This document shows positions 34,069 to 41,519 of a stretch of DNA of 64,000 bases, in pieces. Each line of letters starts with the position of its first letter. The first letter of the stretch is position 1. The notes beneath the pieces were generated by a model. That model was given only the letters and a program-made list of their open reading frames with translations, did no database searches and was not told the origin of the DNA. The stretch lies in the NCBI RefSeq assembly GCF_002954775.1, contig NZ_PJME01000004.1:248001-312000 (forward strand). The letters are read 5' to 3'. The position numbers and the translations under genes were made by a program. The stretch is from Streptomyces geranii. Its GTDB lineage: Bacteria > Actinomycetota > Actinomycetes > Streptomycetales > Streptomycetaceae.

Positions 34069-36061
34069 GGGTCCAGCGCTGGTTGGTCTGACCGTTACAG
34101 GTCCACAGGAGCAGCTTGGTGCCGTTGGCGGTCGCCGCTTCCTCGGCGTCCAGGCACAGCCCTGACAGGTCGTTGGTGATGGTGCCGTCGGCGTGGACGG
34201 TCCATTTCTGGTTGGTGCCGTCGTTGCAGTCCCAGATGATCACCTTGGTGCCGTTGACGGTTCCGGCGGCGTTGGCGTCCAGGCACTTGTTGCCGTAGAC
34301 GACGAGTTCCCCGCGCGAGGTCTGGGTGAAGGTCTCGTTCCGGCCGCCGAAGCAGTCCCACAGGATGGCCTGGGAGGCGTCTGTGATGGTGTTCTTCTCC
34401 AGGCCGGCGCAGCGGTTCGAGGCGGTGCCGACCAGGGCCACGCCGTTGGTGCCGGGGATTCCCTGGACCCGGATCGCGTCGATGTCGGGCTCGGTGCTGC
34501 CGGAGACCGTCGCGAAGCGCACGGTGTTGGTGCCCTTGGCGAGGTGGGCCAGCACCGACACGGTCCGGTACGTCGTCGCCGAGCCGGTCGGCGGGAAGGA
34601 GACCACCGACGTGTACTGGCCGTTGACCTGGACGGTCGCCTTGCGGGCCGTGCCGCCGCCGTTGGCGTAGGTGATGTCCACCAGCTTGGTGCCCGCCGCG
34701 CCCGTCGTGACGGCGCCGAAGGTGGGCGTGGTGGCCGTGGTGGTGTCCTCGTAGGTCGACCCGGACGCCTCGGTGCCGGAGACGGTGAGCAGGACGGCGT
34801 CGCCCGCCGGGACGGTGGTGGAGTAACCGGTCGCGTACGAACCGGCGCCGGTGCCCGTCCAGGCGTTGCGCACCGACGCCGAGGCGCCGGTCAGCCCGAG
34901 GTCGGCCCAGCGCACGGTCATGGACGCCGACGACGACGTGCGGTTGAGCAGCAGCACCGCGCGCTTGCCCGTGCCGGCCAGGACCTTGCCGTACACCTGG
35001 AGGTTGCGGGTGTCCTCGGCGACCTTGACGCCCTGCAGTCCGCGCGGGTCCTGGTCGATGGCGACGACCTCGCGGTTGGTGAGGATGTCGCGGGTGGCGG
35101 TGCTCATCGTGGCGAGGTCGTTGCCGGCCAGCAGCGGGGCGCCGGAGATCGCCCACAGGCCCATGTGCAGCCGGTTCTGGGCGGCGGTGAGGCCGCTCAT
35201 GCCGACCATCAGCATGTCGGGGTCGTTGTAGTAACCGGTGTGCTGGGCGGCCGGGTGCAGGCCCCGGTCGAAGTTGGTGAGCATCATGCCGGTGGTCGGG
35301 GTCTGGCCCCACAGGATGACATCGGTGCTGGTGCGCCACAGGTCGCCGTAGCCGGTGGCCCAGTTCCACGGCAGTCCGCTGCCCCACTCGCAGAAGGACA
35401 GCACCAGCCTGTGGCCGGTCACGGCGGTGGCGGCCTCGTTGGCGGCGGCGATCGCCTTGTACGTCGTCTCCGGGTCGAGGCCCTCCACCCGGCCGCCGCA
35501 CCAGTCGATCTTCACGTAGTCGAAGCCCCAGCGCTGGAAGGTCTCCAGGTCCTGCTGGTAGTGACCCTCCATGCCGGTGTTGGGGGCTGCGGGGCGGGTG
35601 GTGGGGTAGTAGTAGCCGCAGCCGTTCTTGCCCGCGTCCGTGTAGATGCCGGCCTTCAGGCCCTTGCTGTGGATGTAGTCGGCCATGGCCTTCATGCCGC
35701 CGGGCCACAGGGTCTCGTCGACGGCGATGGAGCCGTCCGCGTTGCGGTCGCCCTGCCACCAGCCGTCGTCCAGGTTGACGTACTCGTAGCCGGCCGCCGC
35801 CATGCCGGAGGAGACCAGGGCGTCCGTCTGCTGCTTGATGACGGTGGAGTCGATGCTGCTGGCGAAGCTGTTCCAGGACGCCCAGCCCATCGACGGCGGT
35901 GTGACCCCGATCTGGCTGGTGCTGACCGCGACGGGCTCGGCGGACAGCGGCGCCGACGGCTCGTGGCCGGTCAGGGCTGTCAGGCCGGACAGTCCGAGGG
36001 CCAGTGCGAGGGCGCGCACGGTGATGCGTCTGGCCCAGCCACGCGGGGAGTTGCTCGGCAT
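34061..36061 (-). CDS. Secreted GH27 alpha-galactosidase with ricin-type lectin domain
   Basis: A 666-residue extracellular glycosidase. After a signal peptide (MPSNSPRGWARRITVRALALALGL...) comes a GH27 barrel with MGWASWNSF, the nucleophile in YVKIDWCGG (near residue 183) and the acid/base in NDPDMLMVG (near 278). An antiparallel C-domain, a CBM35-like beta-sandwich (about 410-535) and a ricin-B (CBM13) domain with QKW/QRW repeats at the C-terminus follow. ATG 36061 has GGAAGG 7 nt upstream; an in-frame ATG at 36076 is weaker. It likely removes alpha-galactose, or beta-L-arabinopyranose, from plant galactan side chains. Confidence 0.9.
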   Translation of the reverse strand: MPSNSPRGWARRITVRALALALGLSGLTALTGHEPSAPLSAEPVAVSTSQIGVTPPSMGWASWNSFASSIDSTVIKQQTDALVSSGMAAAGYEYVNLDDGWWQGDRNADGSIAVDETLWPGGMKAMADYIHSKGLKAGIYTDAGKNGCGYYYPTTRPAAPNTGMEGHYQQDLETFQRWGFDYVKIDWCGGRVEGLDPETTYKAIAAANEAATAVTGHRLVLSFCEWGSGLPWNWATGYGDLWRTSTDVILWGQTPTTGMMLTNFDRGLHPAAQHTGYYNDPDMLMVGMSGLTAAQNRLHMGLWAISGAPLLAGNDLATMSTATRDILTNREVVAIDQDPRGLQGVKVAEDTRNLQVYGKVLAGTGKRAVLLLNRTSSSASMTVRWADLGLTGASASVRNAWTGTGAGSYATGYSTTVPAGDAVLLTVSGTEASGSTYEDTTTATTPTFGAVTTGAAGTKLVDITYANGGGTARKATVQVNGQYTSVVSFPPTGSATTYRTVSVLAHLAKGTNTVRFATVSGSTEPDIDAIRVQGIPGTNGVALVGTASNRCAGLEKNTITDASQAILWDCFGGRNETFTQTSRGELVVYGNKCLDANAAGTVNGTKVIIWDCNDGTNQKWTVHADGTITNDLSGLCLDAEEAATANGTKLLLWTCNGQTNQRWTLN

Positions 36062-36199
36062 GCGGGTGCCTTCCATGGTCTGGATAGTGTGCTGGCGGTC
36101 GGGTGGAGGCCGTGGCCTGTCGGAAGGTGGTCAGTTGGCTGGGCAAGGGTCCGTCAGGCGTTCTGTCGTGCCCGTGCCCGTGCTCGTGCTTCTGCCGTG

Positions 36200-36253
36200 C
36201 GCCCTGCGGTGAGTCGTTCTCGCCCCGGAGGGACAGCGACTCACCGCAGGGCG
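36200..36253. terminator. Strong hairpin downstream of the EEP gene
   Basis: A perfect 17-bp stem: CGCCCTGCGGTGAGTCG (36200-36216) pairs with 36237-36253 around a 20-nt loop. It lies just past the stop of the minus-strand EEP gene. There is no U-run, as is common for actinomycete terminators. It separates that gene from the alpha-galactosidase gene. Confidence 0.75.
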
Positions 36254-36263
36254 GCGGGAGGAG

Positions 36264-36298
36264 GGTCAGCGCTGGGTGAGGAAGGTCAGCGCTGGGTG
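36264..36298. repeat. 20-bp-period duplication at the stop codon of the EEP gene
   Basis: GGTCAGCGCTGGGTG occurs at 36264-36278 and again at 36284-36298. The downstream copy on the coding strand duplicates the end of the reading frame (TQR then stop), so the gene's final codons exist twice. Confidence 0.85.
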
Positions 36299-37629
36299 TA
36301 GATGAAGCCGACCTTGTCGACCTCGTCGCCGGTCCGGCCGTGGAACCCGGCGATCTGCCAGCCCGACGGCGCGGTGCGGGTCACGCAGTCCGAGGTCGTG
36401 GTGCCGCCGGCCAGGGTGCGGCCGAGGTTGGTCGTGAACTTCGCGTAGAAGATCCGCGTCTGGTCGTTGTACTTGGCCTGGCACAGGTACGCGGTGGTCA
36501 CGTACTCGGTGCTGCCCAGGGTCAGTGAGGAGGCGGTGCCGCCGGTGCCGCCGTGGGCGAGCGTGGTGCCGTTCGACAGGGTCACGCTCACCTGGTCGAC
36601 CCGGGAGCCGGCGCGCAGCGCGATGGTGGTGGCGCGGGCGGCGGCGGGCACGCTGTCGATGTCGTTGTAGTAGTCGCCGTGCGGTCCGCCGAACTGGTCG
36701 CTGAGCTGGAACGCGGAGTTGCGCGACCAGGTGAAGCCCGCGGTGAGCGGGTCGTGGTCGGAGAGCATCAGGTTGGTGCCGGACTCGAGGAACTTGGAGT
36801 GCTCGTTGTTGTACGACGTGGCGTTCAGCGAGACCAGCTTGCTGCCCCGGTAGAGGATCTTGTCGACGACCTCGCAGGTGTTGGGGACGGTGGTCCCGGT
36901 CTGGTCGCAGACCAGGGCGTCGCTGCCCTTGGTCGGGGCCACGCCGCCGCGGATCAGCTGGACCCACGCGTCGGTCAGGCCGTTAGCTGCGGCGAACTCG
37001 GCGATGGTGTCGCCGGATCGCGTGTAGCGGGTGTTGGTGTCGCCCATGACCACGACCGCGTTGCCGGCGGAGTGGGTGCCGATGAAGGCGGTGAGCTGGC
37101 TGAGGTTGTCGGCGCGGGCGGCGAGGTCGTCGGCGTTGGTCCCGGCGTTGGTGTGCAGGTTGTAGAAGTCGACGTACACGCCCTCGGCGAGGCGCTCACG
37201 CATGAAGGTGAAGCCCTTGGGAGTCAGGCAGTCGCCCGAGCCGTACGTGCAGGTGTTCCAGCCCACCCGCTCGAAGTCGTCCCCGTCGTAGGAGATCTTC
37301 GAGAGGGTGTTGAGGCCGCTGCCGATGCCGGCGCCGCCGCTGGTGGCGGTGCGGTAGGCGTGCGCGGTGTCTGCGGCGTAGAGGTAGGCGTGGTAGTTGA
37401 AGTCCTCCTGGACGTTGACGATGTCGTACGGCGCGATCCGCTGGCCGATCGTCGTCGTGGAGGTCTCGCGGTCGGTCGACGCGCTGGAGATGATCTCCGG
37501 CAGTCCGGCCACGTTGTAGGTGAGGACGTTGAAGGTGCCGGAGTCGGCGGCCGACGCCGAGGGGGCTGCCGCGGTGAGCCCGCCGAGGACGGCTGCCGCC
37601 GTCGTCAGACAGGCGAGGAGTTTACGCAT
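36286..37629 (-). CDS. Secreted endonuclease/exonuclease/phosphatase-fold protein with lectin-like C-domain
   Basis: A 447-residue exported protein. A signal peptide (MRKLLACLTTAAAVLGGLTAAAPSASA) leads to an EEP domain of the sphingomyelinase C/DNase I type. It shows VLTYNVAGLP, VNVQEDF (metal Glu), YNLHTNAG, VVMGDTNTRY and SDHDPL (catalytic His). From about residue 315 a jacalin-like or beta-prism segment (GGPHGDYYNDI...) likely binds sugar. It may be a phosphodiesterase or phospholipase acting outside the cell. GTTACC direct repeats 10 bp apart lie in its leader (37682-37697). The substrate is unknown. Confidence 0.82.
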   Translation of the reverse strand: MRKLLACLTTAAAVLGGLTAAAPSASAADSGTFNVLTYNVAGLPEIISSASTDRETSTTTIGQRIAPYDIVNVQEDFNYHAYLYAADTAHAYRTATSGGAGIGSGLNTLSKISYDGDDFERVGWNTCTYGSGDCLTPKGFTFMRERLAEGVYVDFYNLHTNAGTNADDLAARADNLSQLTAFIGTHSAGNAVVVMGDTNTRYTRSGDTIAEFAAANGLTDAWVQLIRGGVAPTKGSDALVCDQTGTTVPNTCEVVDKILYRGSKLVSLNATSYNNEHSKFLESGTNLMLSDHDPLTAGFTWSRNSAFQLSDQFGGPHGDYYNDIDSVPAAARATTIALRAGSRVDQVSVTLSNGTTLAHGGTGGTASSLTLGSTEYVTTAYLCQAKYNDQTRIFYAKFTTNLGRTLAGGTTTSDCVTRTAPSGWQIAGFHGRTGDEVDKVGFIYTQR

Positions 37630-37924
37630 GGGGGTGTGGCTCCTGGGGAGGGAAAGCGGTTGCAGTGGGGACGGGGCTGAAGTTACCGCTGGTTACCTGG
37701 GGTCTGTCGAGACTTCGGGCGTACTTTCACAGGAGCCGCCGTCCGTACATGGACGGTTCGGATCCGCGTCGGGCGTGGTTCACGGCGTCGGGAGGGAGCT
37801 GTCCTTCGCCGTGCACGGTCGACGTGTCGAACGTTGTTCGCGCTGCCGGTCGACCGTCGGGGGCGGGAGACACCGCCGTCGACAACCGGGCAGGCGTGAA
37901 CGTAGCGGTGGGCCGAGGTGATCG

Positions 37925-38086
37925 TCAACGATTTCGCCGACTTTCACAGTGATCCCCGGCTTTGCGGGAGAGGGCGGCCACGTGGACGTCCAGGCCGAGT
38001 TCGCGCAACCTCGTCAGCAGGGGACGTGTACCGCTGTCGGCGTCCACGACGAGCACACGCGGCGGTCTGGGGGACGAATTGCGGGT
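37925..38086 (-). pseudogene. Possible remnant of a response-regulator receiver domain
   Basis: A short minus-strand reading frame ends at 37925. It reads PRVLVVDADSGTRPLLTRL and then RELGLDVHVAALS, which resembles the first beta-alpha-beta of a receiver domain. It then runs out at a stop after about 43 residues. No clear ribosome site or start is present, and the frame merges upstream into the end of the rhamnosidase gene. A chance resemblance is possible. The rest of the 37630-38138 gap shows no gene. Confidence 0.3.
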
Positions 38087-38138
38087 CCACGAGGTGGCGC
38101 GGGCGGCCCCCGGGTCGCGGAACCCGGGGGCCACGTCG

Positions 38139-41100
38139 TCAGGAACCGACGCGCTCGACCGTCGTTGTGCCGGAGCCGACCGGACCGATCCGCAGCACGG
38201 TGCCGGTGAGGTCGGTGACCCGTCCGACCGTCGCGCGTCCGCGTCCGCCGGGCGCGTTCGCCCGCACCCGGTAGTCCGCCGGGTCGGCGTCGCCGATCTC
38301 CACCTCAAGCACCGCGCGGGAGTTGGGCGGCACCGTCACCCGTGTCGTGTGGGCGTCGGCCGACCGGTGCACGGCCACCTCGACCGGACCGCGCACGGAC
38401 GGGACCCTTCCCGTCACGTCGGTCAGGGCGCCGGTCCTGGGCCGGATCAGGAACTCCGCCGCCCCCGGGGCGGTGACACGGACGCCGAGCACATGCCGGG
38501 GGATCGCGTTCGCCGGAGCCGAGGCCCAGGCGTGGGAGAGCGTCATGTTGGACTTCAGCGCCGGGTCCCAGGCCTCGGTGACGATGGTCGCCTTGAGCGT
38601 GTCGAGCATGTGCAGCCAGGAGTTGGTGGCCGTGGACGTGAGCAGGGCGAGCGCGGCGTCGGCGCGGCCGAGCCGGAAGAGGGCGTCCAGGAGGAACTGC
38701 GCCCCGTAGACGCTCACCCGCATACCGCCGGCCGCGAGGGTGTCGCCGAGCCGGGCCCGTACCTCGTCGTCGAGGGTGTCCGCGACGCCGAGCGCGACCG
38801 GGAAGGCGGTGGCGTGCTGGGCGCTGTGCGTGGTGCCCTCACCGTCCAGGAACCGGCCGGACGCGCTGTCCAGCAGGGCCGTACGCATGGCCGTGGCCAG
38901 GGTGTCGGCACGTGCGCGCAGGGCCGTCGCGTCGTCGGCCTTGCCGAGCACCGAGGCACACTGCGCGAGGGCGTCGAAGGCCGCGTACTGGAAGGCGTTG
39001 ACGACGGTGTTGACGTTCGTGAAGACGTAGCCGTCGCGGCTGGCGGTCGGCCAGTCGACGAGGTCGCCCAGATCCTGGCTGCTGCTGCCGGGCGCCTTGC
39101 GGACCAACCCCCGTGAGTCCAGGTACGAGGTGAGGTTCTTCGCCGCCAACAGGTCGTAGTCCTTGGCGAGTTGACGGTCGTCGCCGGTGGCGAGGTAGTC
39201 CTCCCAGGCGGACAGTGCGCACATCAGCCGGTACTCGGTGGGCCAGGTGCCCTTGCGGACCAGGTAGTCGTTGGACCAGCGGGCCAGCGCGTAGGAGCGC
39301 TGGACGCCGTACTCGGAGAGCTGGTTGATCAGCGCGTCGCCCTCGTACGGGCCGCGTTCCCGGGTCGGCGTGTCGGTGTAGAGGTCGCCGCGCGTGGCCT
39401 CGATGGAGTACCGGCACAGCTCCCAGACCCGGTCGAGATCGGGGTCGGAGCTGCTGAAGGAGGCGTCGGTGTCGTCCCAGTCGAGCCGCCACGCCCGCCC
39501 GGTGACGACGGCCCCCGACAGGTCCAGGCCCGTGCGCAGTTCGGCCCAGCGGAAGCCCCGGTAACCCCAGTGCTCGACGCTCTGCTCGCCGTCGCGCAGG
39601 GTCCACACCTCGCGGTAGGTGTTGGTGGCGCGCAGCTGGTACTTGACGGTGCCGTCGGAGTTCAGCTCCTCGCCGAGCCGCACCTCCACGGTGTCGCCCG
39701 CGCTCCCGGTGACCTCCAGGGACAGCCCGCCGACGATCTCCCGGCCGAGGTCCACCAGCCAGCGGCCGTCGGCGACCTTCGTGACGGAGGCCGGGGTGAC
39801 GTCGTGCAGTCCCGGTGTCTCGATCGGCGCCGGGACGAGCCCGCTGATCGCGGTGCGGACGACGGGGGTGAGCCAGCCGCTGTCGTCGAAGCCGGGCCGG
39901 GTCCAGCCGACGGGCTCCTGACGCAGGTCCCAGTACTCCTGCGGAACGGTGAAGTAGCTGCTGCCCGCACTGCCCTTCGCGGGCAGCAACCCGGCCTGGC
40001 GACGCGCCTTCCAGTGGTCGCCCGAGGAGACGGTGGTCCGGCTGCCGTCGGTGTACGTGATCTCCAGCTGGGCCAGGAACCTCTGCTGCGAGGTGGTCCA
40101 GCACAGCGCGGCGAGCGCGTTCGGGCCGCCGTCCGCCCGCAGGGTCGAGGTGATGTCGAACGCCTGGTACGCGGTCCCGCTGCCGGAGCGCACGGAGGCG
40201 TGCCCGACCACGGTGCCGTTGCTCCACACCTTGGCCACGTACTGCCGGGCCGGGTCGGGCGAGGTCGCGGCGACGTAGAGGACACCGGCGGCGATCTTCC
40301 TGCCCGCGGTCGTGCCGTACTCGTGGCGCAGCAGCGCCCAGGTGTCGTCGGCCCCGTAGGAGGAGAGCGAGGAGGCGCCGGTGGGGAAGGTGAGCGTGCC
40401 GCCGGAGACCGTACCGGCCGAGAAGGTGCCCTTGGCGGAGGCGAAGTCGTCGTCGAGGAGGACGGTCCCGTCGGCGGCGGTGAAGGTGACGCGGTCGTAT
40501 ACCTGTGACTCGGTCAGGCCGTTGCGCAGACCGATGTTGCCGGAGGCGTAACGGGTGTCGGTCGTGGTGTCCACGACGGTGCCGTTGACGCTCGTGGTGA
40601 AGGTGGAGCCGGTCATGGTGACGGAGAGGTCGAGCCACTCCCCGGTGACGACGGCGGACGGCAGCCTCACCTCGCCGAGGACGGTGTAAGTGCCGTTCAC
40701 ACAGACGTGCTTGCGCAGCACGCCGGGGCTGCCGGCGCGCAGCTGCCACATGTAGTTGTTGGCGGTGCTCGCGGCGCGGAACCACACCCCGGCGGCCACG
40801 GCGGTGATCCTGAGCCGGGCGGCGAAGGTCCCGTCCGTCATGACCGGCCCCGACGGCACCCAGATCGGCTCGGCCTCCCACTGGTCCTCGACCGAGGTGG
40901 CGAGCAGCACGGGCGCCGACCAGGAGGAACGCTGCTCACCCCAGCTGGCGACCCGCCACCAGTAGGCGGTACGGGGCTGCAGGGCCGGCCCCTCGTACGG
41001 TACGGCGGTGGAGTCGGCGGACCTGCGCATCCCCGAGTCCCAGACGAGCCGGCGGTCCTTGAAACCGCCCGGAGCGGTGGCCAGTTGCAGCTGGTACGCG

Positions 41101-41345
41101 CGCTGCAGGGTGCCCGCGCAGAAGTCGGGCACCTGCCAGCTGAACCGGGGGCTCTGCCCGGCACTCGTGACGAGTGCCTGCGGGAGCAGGTCGGCGAGCA
41201 TCCCGGTCGGCACGGGCGGCTTGCCGGGGAGCGCCGGGACCCGCGCGTCGCCGGCCGCGAATGCCTGCGGCCCGGTCAGCACGACGGAGGCGGCAGTGGT
41301 GCCACCGAGTTGGAGAAGTCTTCGACGCGACAGGTCCCAGGACAT
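38139..41345 (-). CDS. Secreted (Tat) GH78 alpha-L-rhamnosidase
   Basis: A 1068-residue exported rhamnosidase. The N-terminus MSWDLSRRRLLQLGGTTAA is a twin-arginine signal, so it is folded before export. GH78 domains follow, with an inserted concanavalin-like domain (about residues 180-330) between the N-terminal sandwich domains, and the catalytic-barrel motif TDTPTRERGPYEGDALINQ near residue 650. ATG 41345 has GAGGG 6 nt upstream and suits the Tat motif; the longer frame to 41417 is upstream leader. It would release rhamnose outside the cell, whereas the enzyme at 2810-5440 works inside. Palindromic operators lie in its leader. Confidence 0.92.
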   Translation of the reverse strand: MSWDLSRRRLLQLGGTTAASVVLTGPQAFAAGDARVPALPGKPPVPTGMLADLLPQALVTSAGQSPRFSWQVPDFCAGTLQRAYQLQLATAPGGFKDRRLVWDSGMRRSADSTAVPYEGPALQPRTAYWWRVASWGEQRSSWSAPVLLATSVEDQWEAEPIWVPSGPVMTDGTFAARLRITAVAAGVWFRAASTANNYMWQLRAGSPGVLRKHVCVNGTYTVLGEVRLPSAVVTGEWLDLSVTMTGSTFTTSVNGTVVDTTTDTRYASGNIGLRNGLTESQVYDRVTFTAADGTVLLDDDFASAKGTFSAGTVSGGTLTFPTGASSLSSYGADDTWALLRHEYGTTAGRKIAAGVLYVAATSPDPARQYVAKVWSNGTVVGHASVRSGSGTAYQAFDITSTLRADGGPNALAALCWTTSQQRFLAQLEITYTDGSRTTVSSGDHWKARRQAGLLPAKGSAGSSYFTVPQEYWDLRQEPVGWTRPGFDDSGWLTPVVRTAISGLVPAPIETPGLHDVTPASVTKVADGRWLVDLGREIVGGLSLEVTGSAGDTVEVRLGEELNSDGTVKYQLRATNTYREVWTLRDGEQSVEHWGYRGFRWAELRTGLDLSGAVVTGRAWRLDWDDTDASFSSSDPDLDRVWELCRYSIEATRGDLYTDTPTRERGPYEGDALINQLSEYGVQRSYALARWSNDYLVRKGTWPTEYRLMCALSAWEDYLATGDDRQLAKDYDLLAAKNLTSYLDSRGLVRKAPGSSSQDLGDLVDWPTASRDGYVFTNVNTVVNAFQYAAFDALAQCASVLGKADDATALRARADTLATAMRTALLDSASGRFLDGEGTTHSAQHATAFPVALGVADTLDDEVRARLGDTLAAGGMRVSVYGAQFLLDALFRLGRADAALALLTSTATNSWLHMLDTLKATIVTEAWDPALKSNMTLSHAWASAPANAIPRHVLGVRVTAPGAAEFLIRPRTGALTDVTGRVPSVRGPVEVAVHRSADAHTTRVTVPPNSRAVLEVEIGDADPADYRVRANAPGGRGRATVGRVTDLTGTVLRIGPVGSGTTTVERVGS

Positions 41346-41362
41346 GGTGCACCCTCGGCTCG

Positions 41363-41374
41363 TGAAAGGTTTCA
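41363..41374. promoter_or_regulatory. Palindrome TGAAA-GG-TTTCA, candidate LacI-family operator
   Basis: A 12-bp perfect palindrome 18 bp upstream of the secreted rhamnosidase ATG. TGAAA..TTTCA with a short GC centre is typical of LacI-family repressor sites controlling actinomycete glycosidase genes. No LacI gene lies in the window. Confidence 0.5.
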
Positions 41375-41453
41375 AGGCGATTGCCCGGAGGTTAGGGTTC
41401 CGCGTCCTCCTGGTCAATGCCTGAGGTGAGAATGCGTCCGGCTTGTGTATGAA

Positions 41454-41466
41454 TCGATTTAATCGA
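41454..41466. promoter_or_regulatory. Palindrome TCGATT-T-AATCGA in the rhamnosidase leader
   Basis: Perfect 6-bp arms around one base, in a locally AT-rich stretch that likely contains the rhamnosidase promoter. It is a second candidate regulatory site. Confidence 0.4.
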
Positions 41467-41519
41467 GGTTCGCGTCGTGTTCTCGAACGGGTTCAGTCTC
41501 ACTGTTGGTCAGCTGCTGG

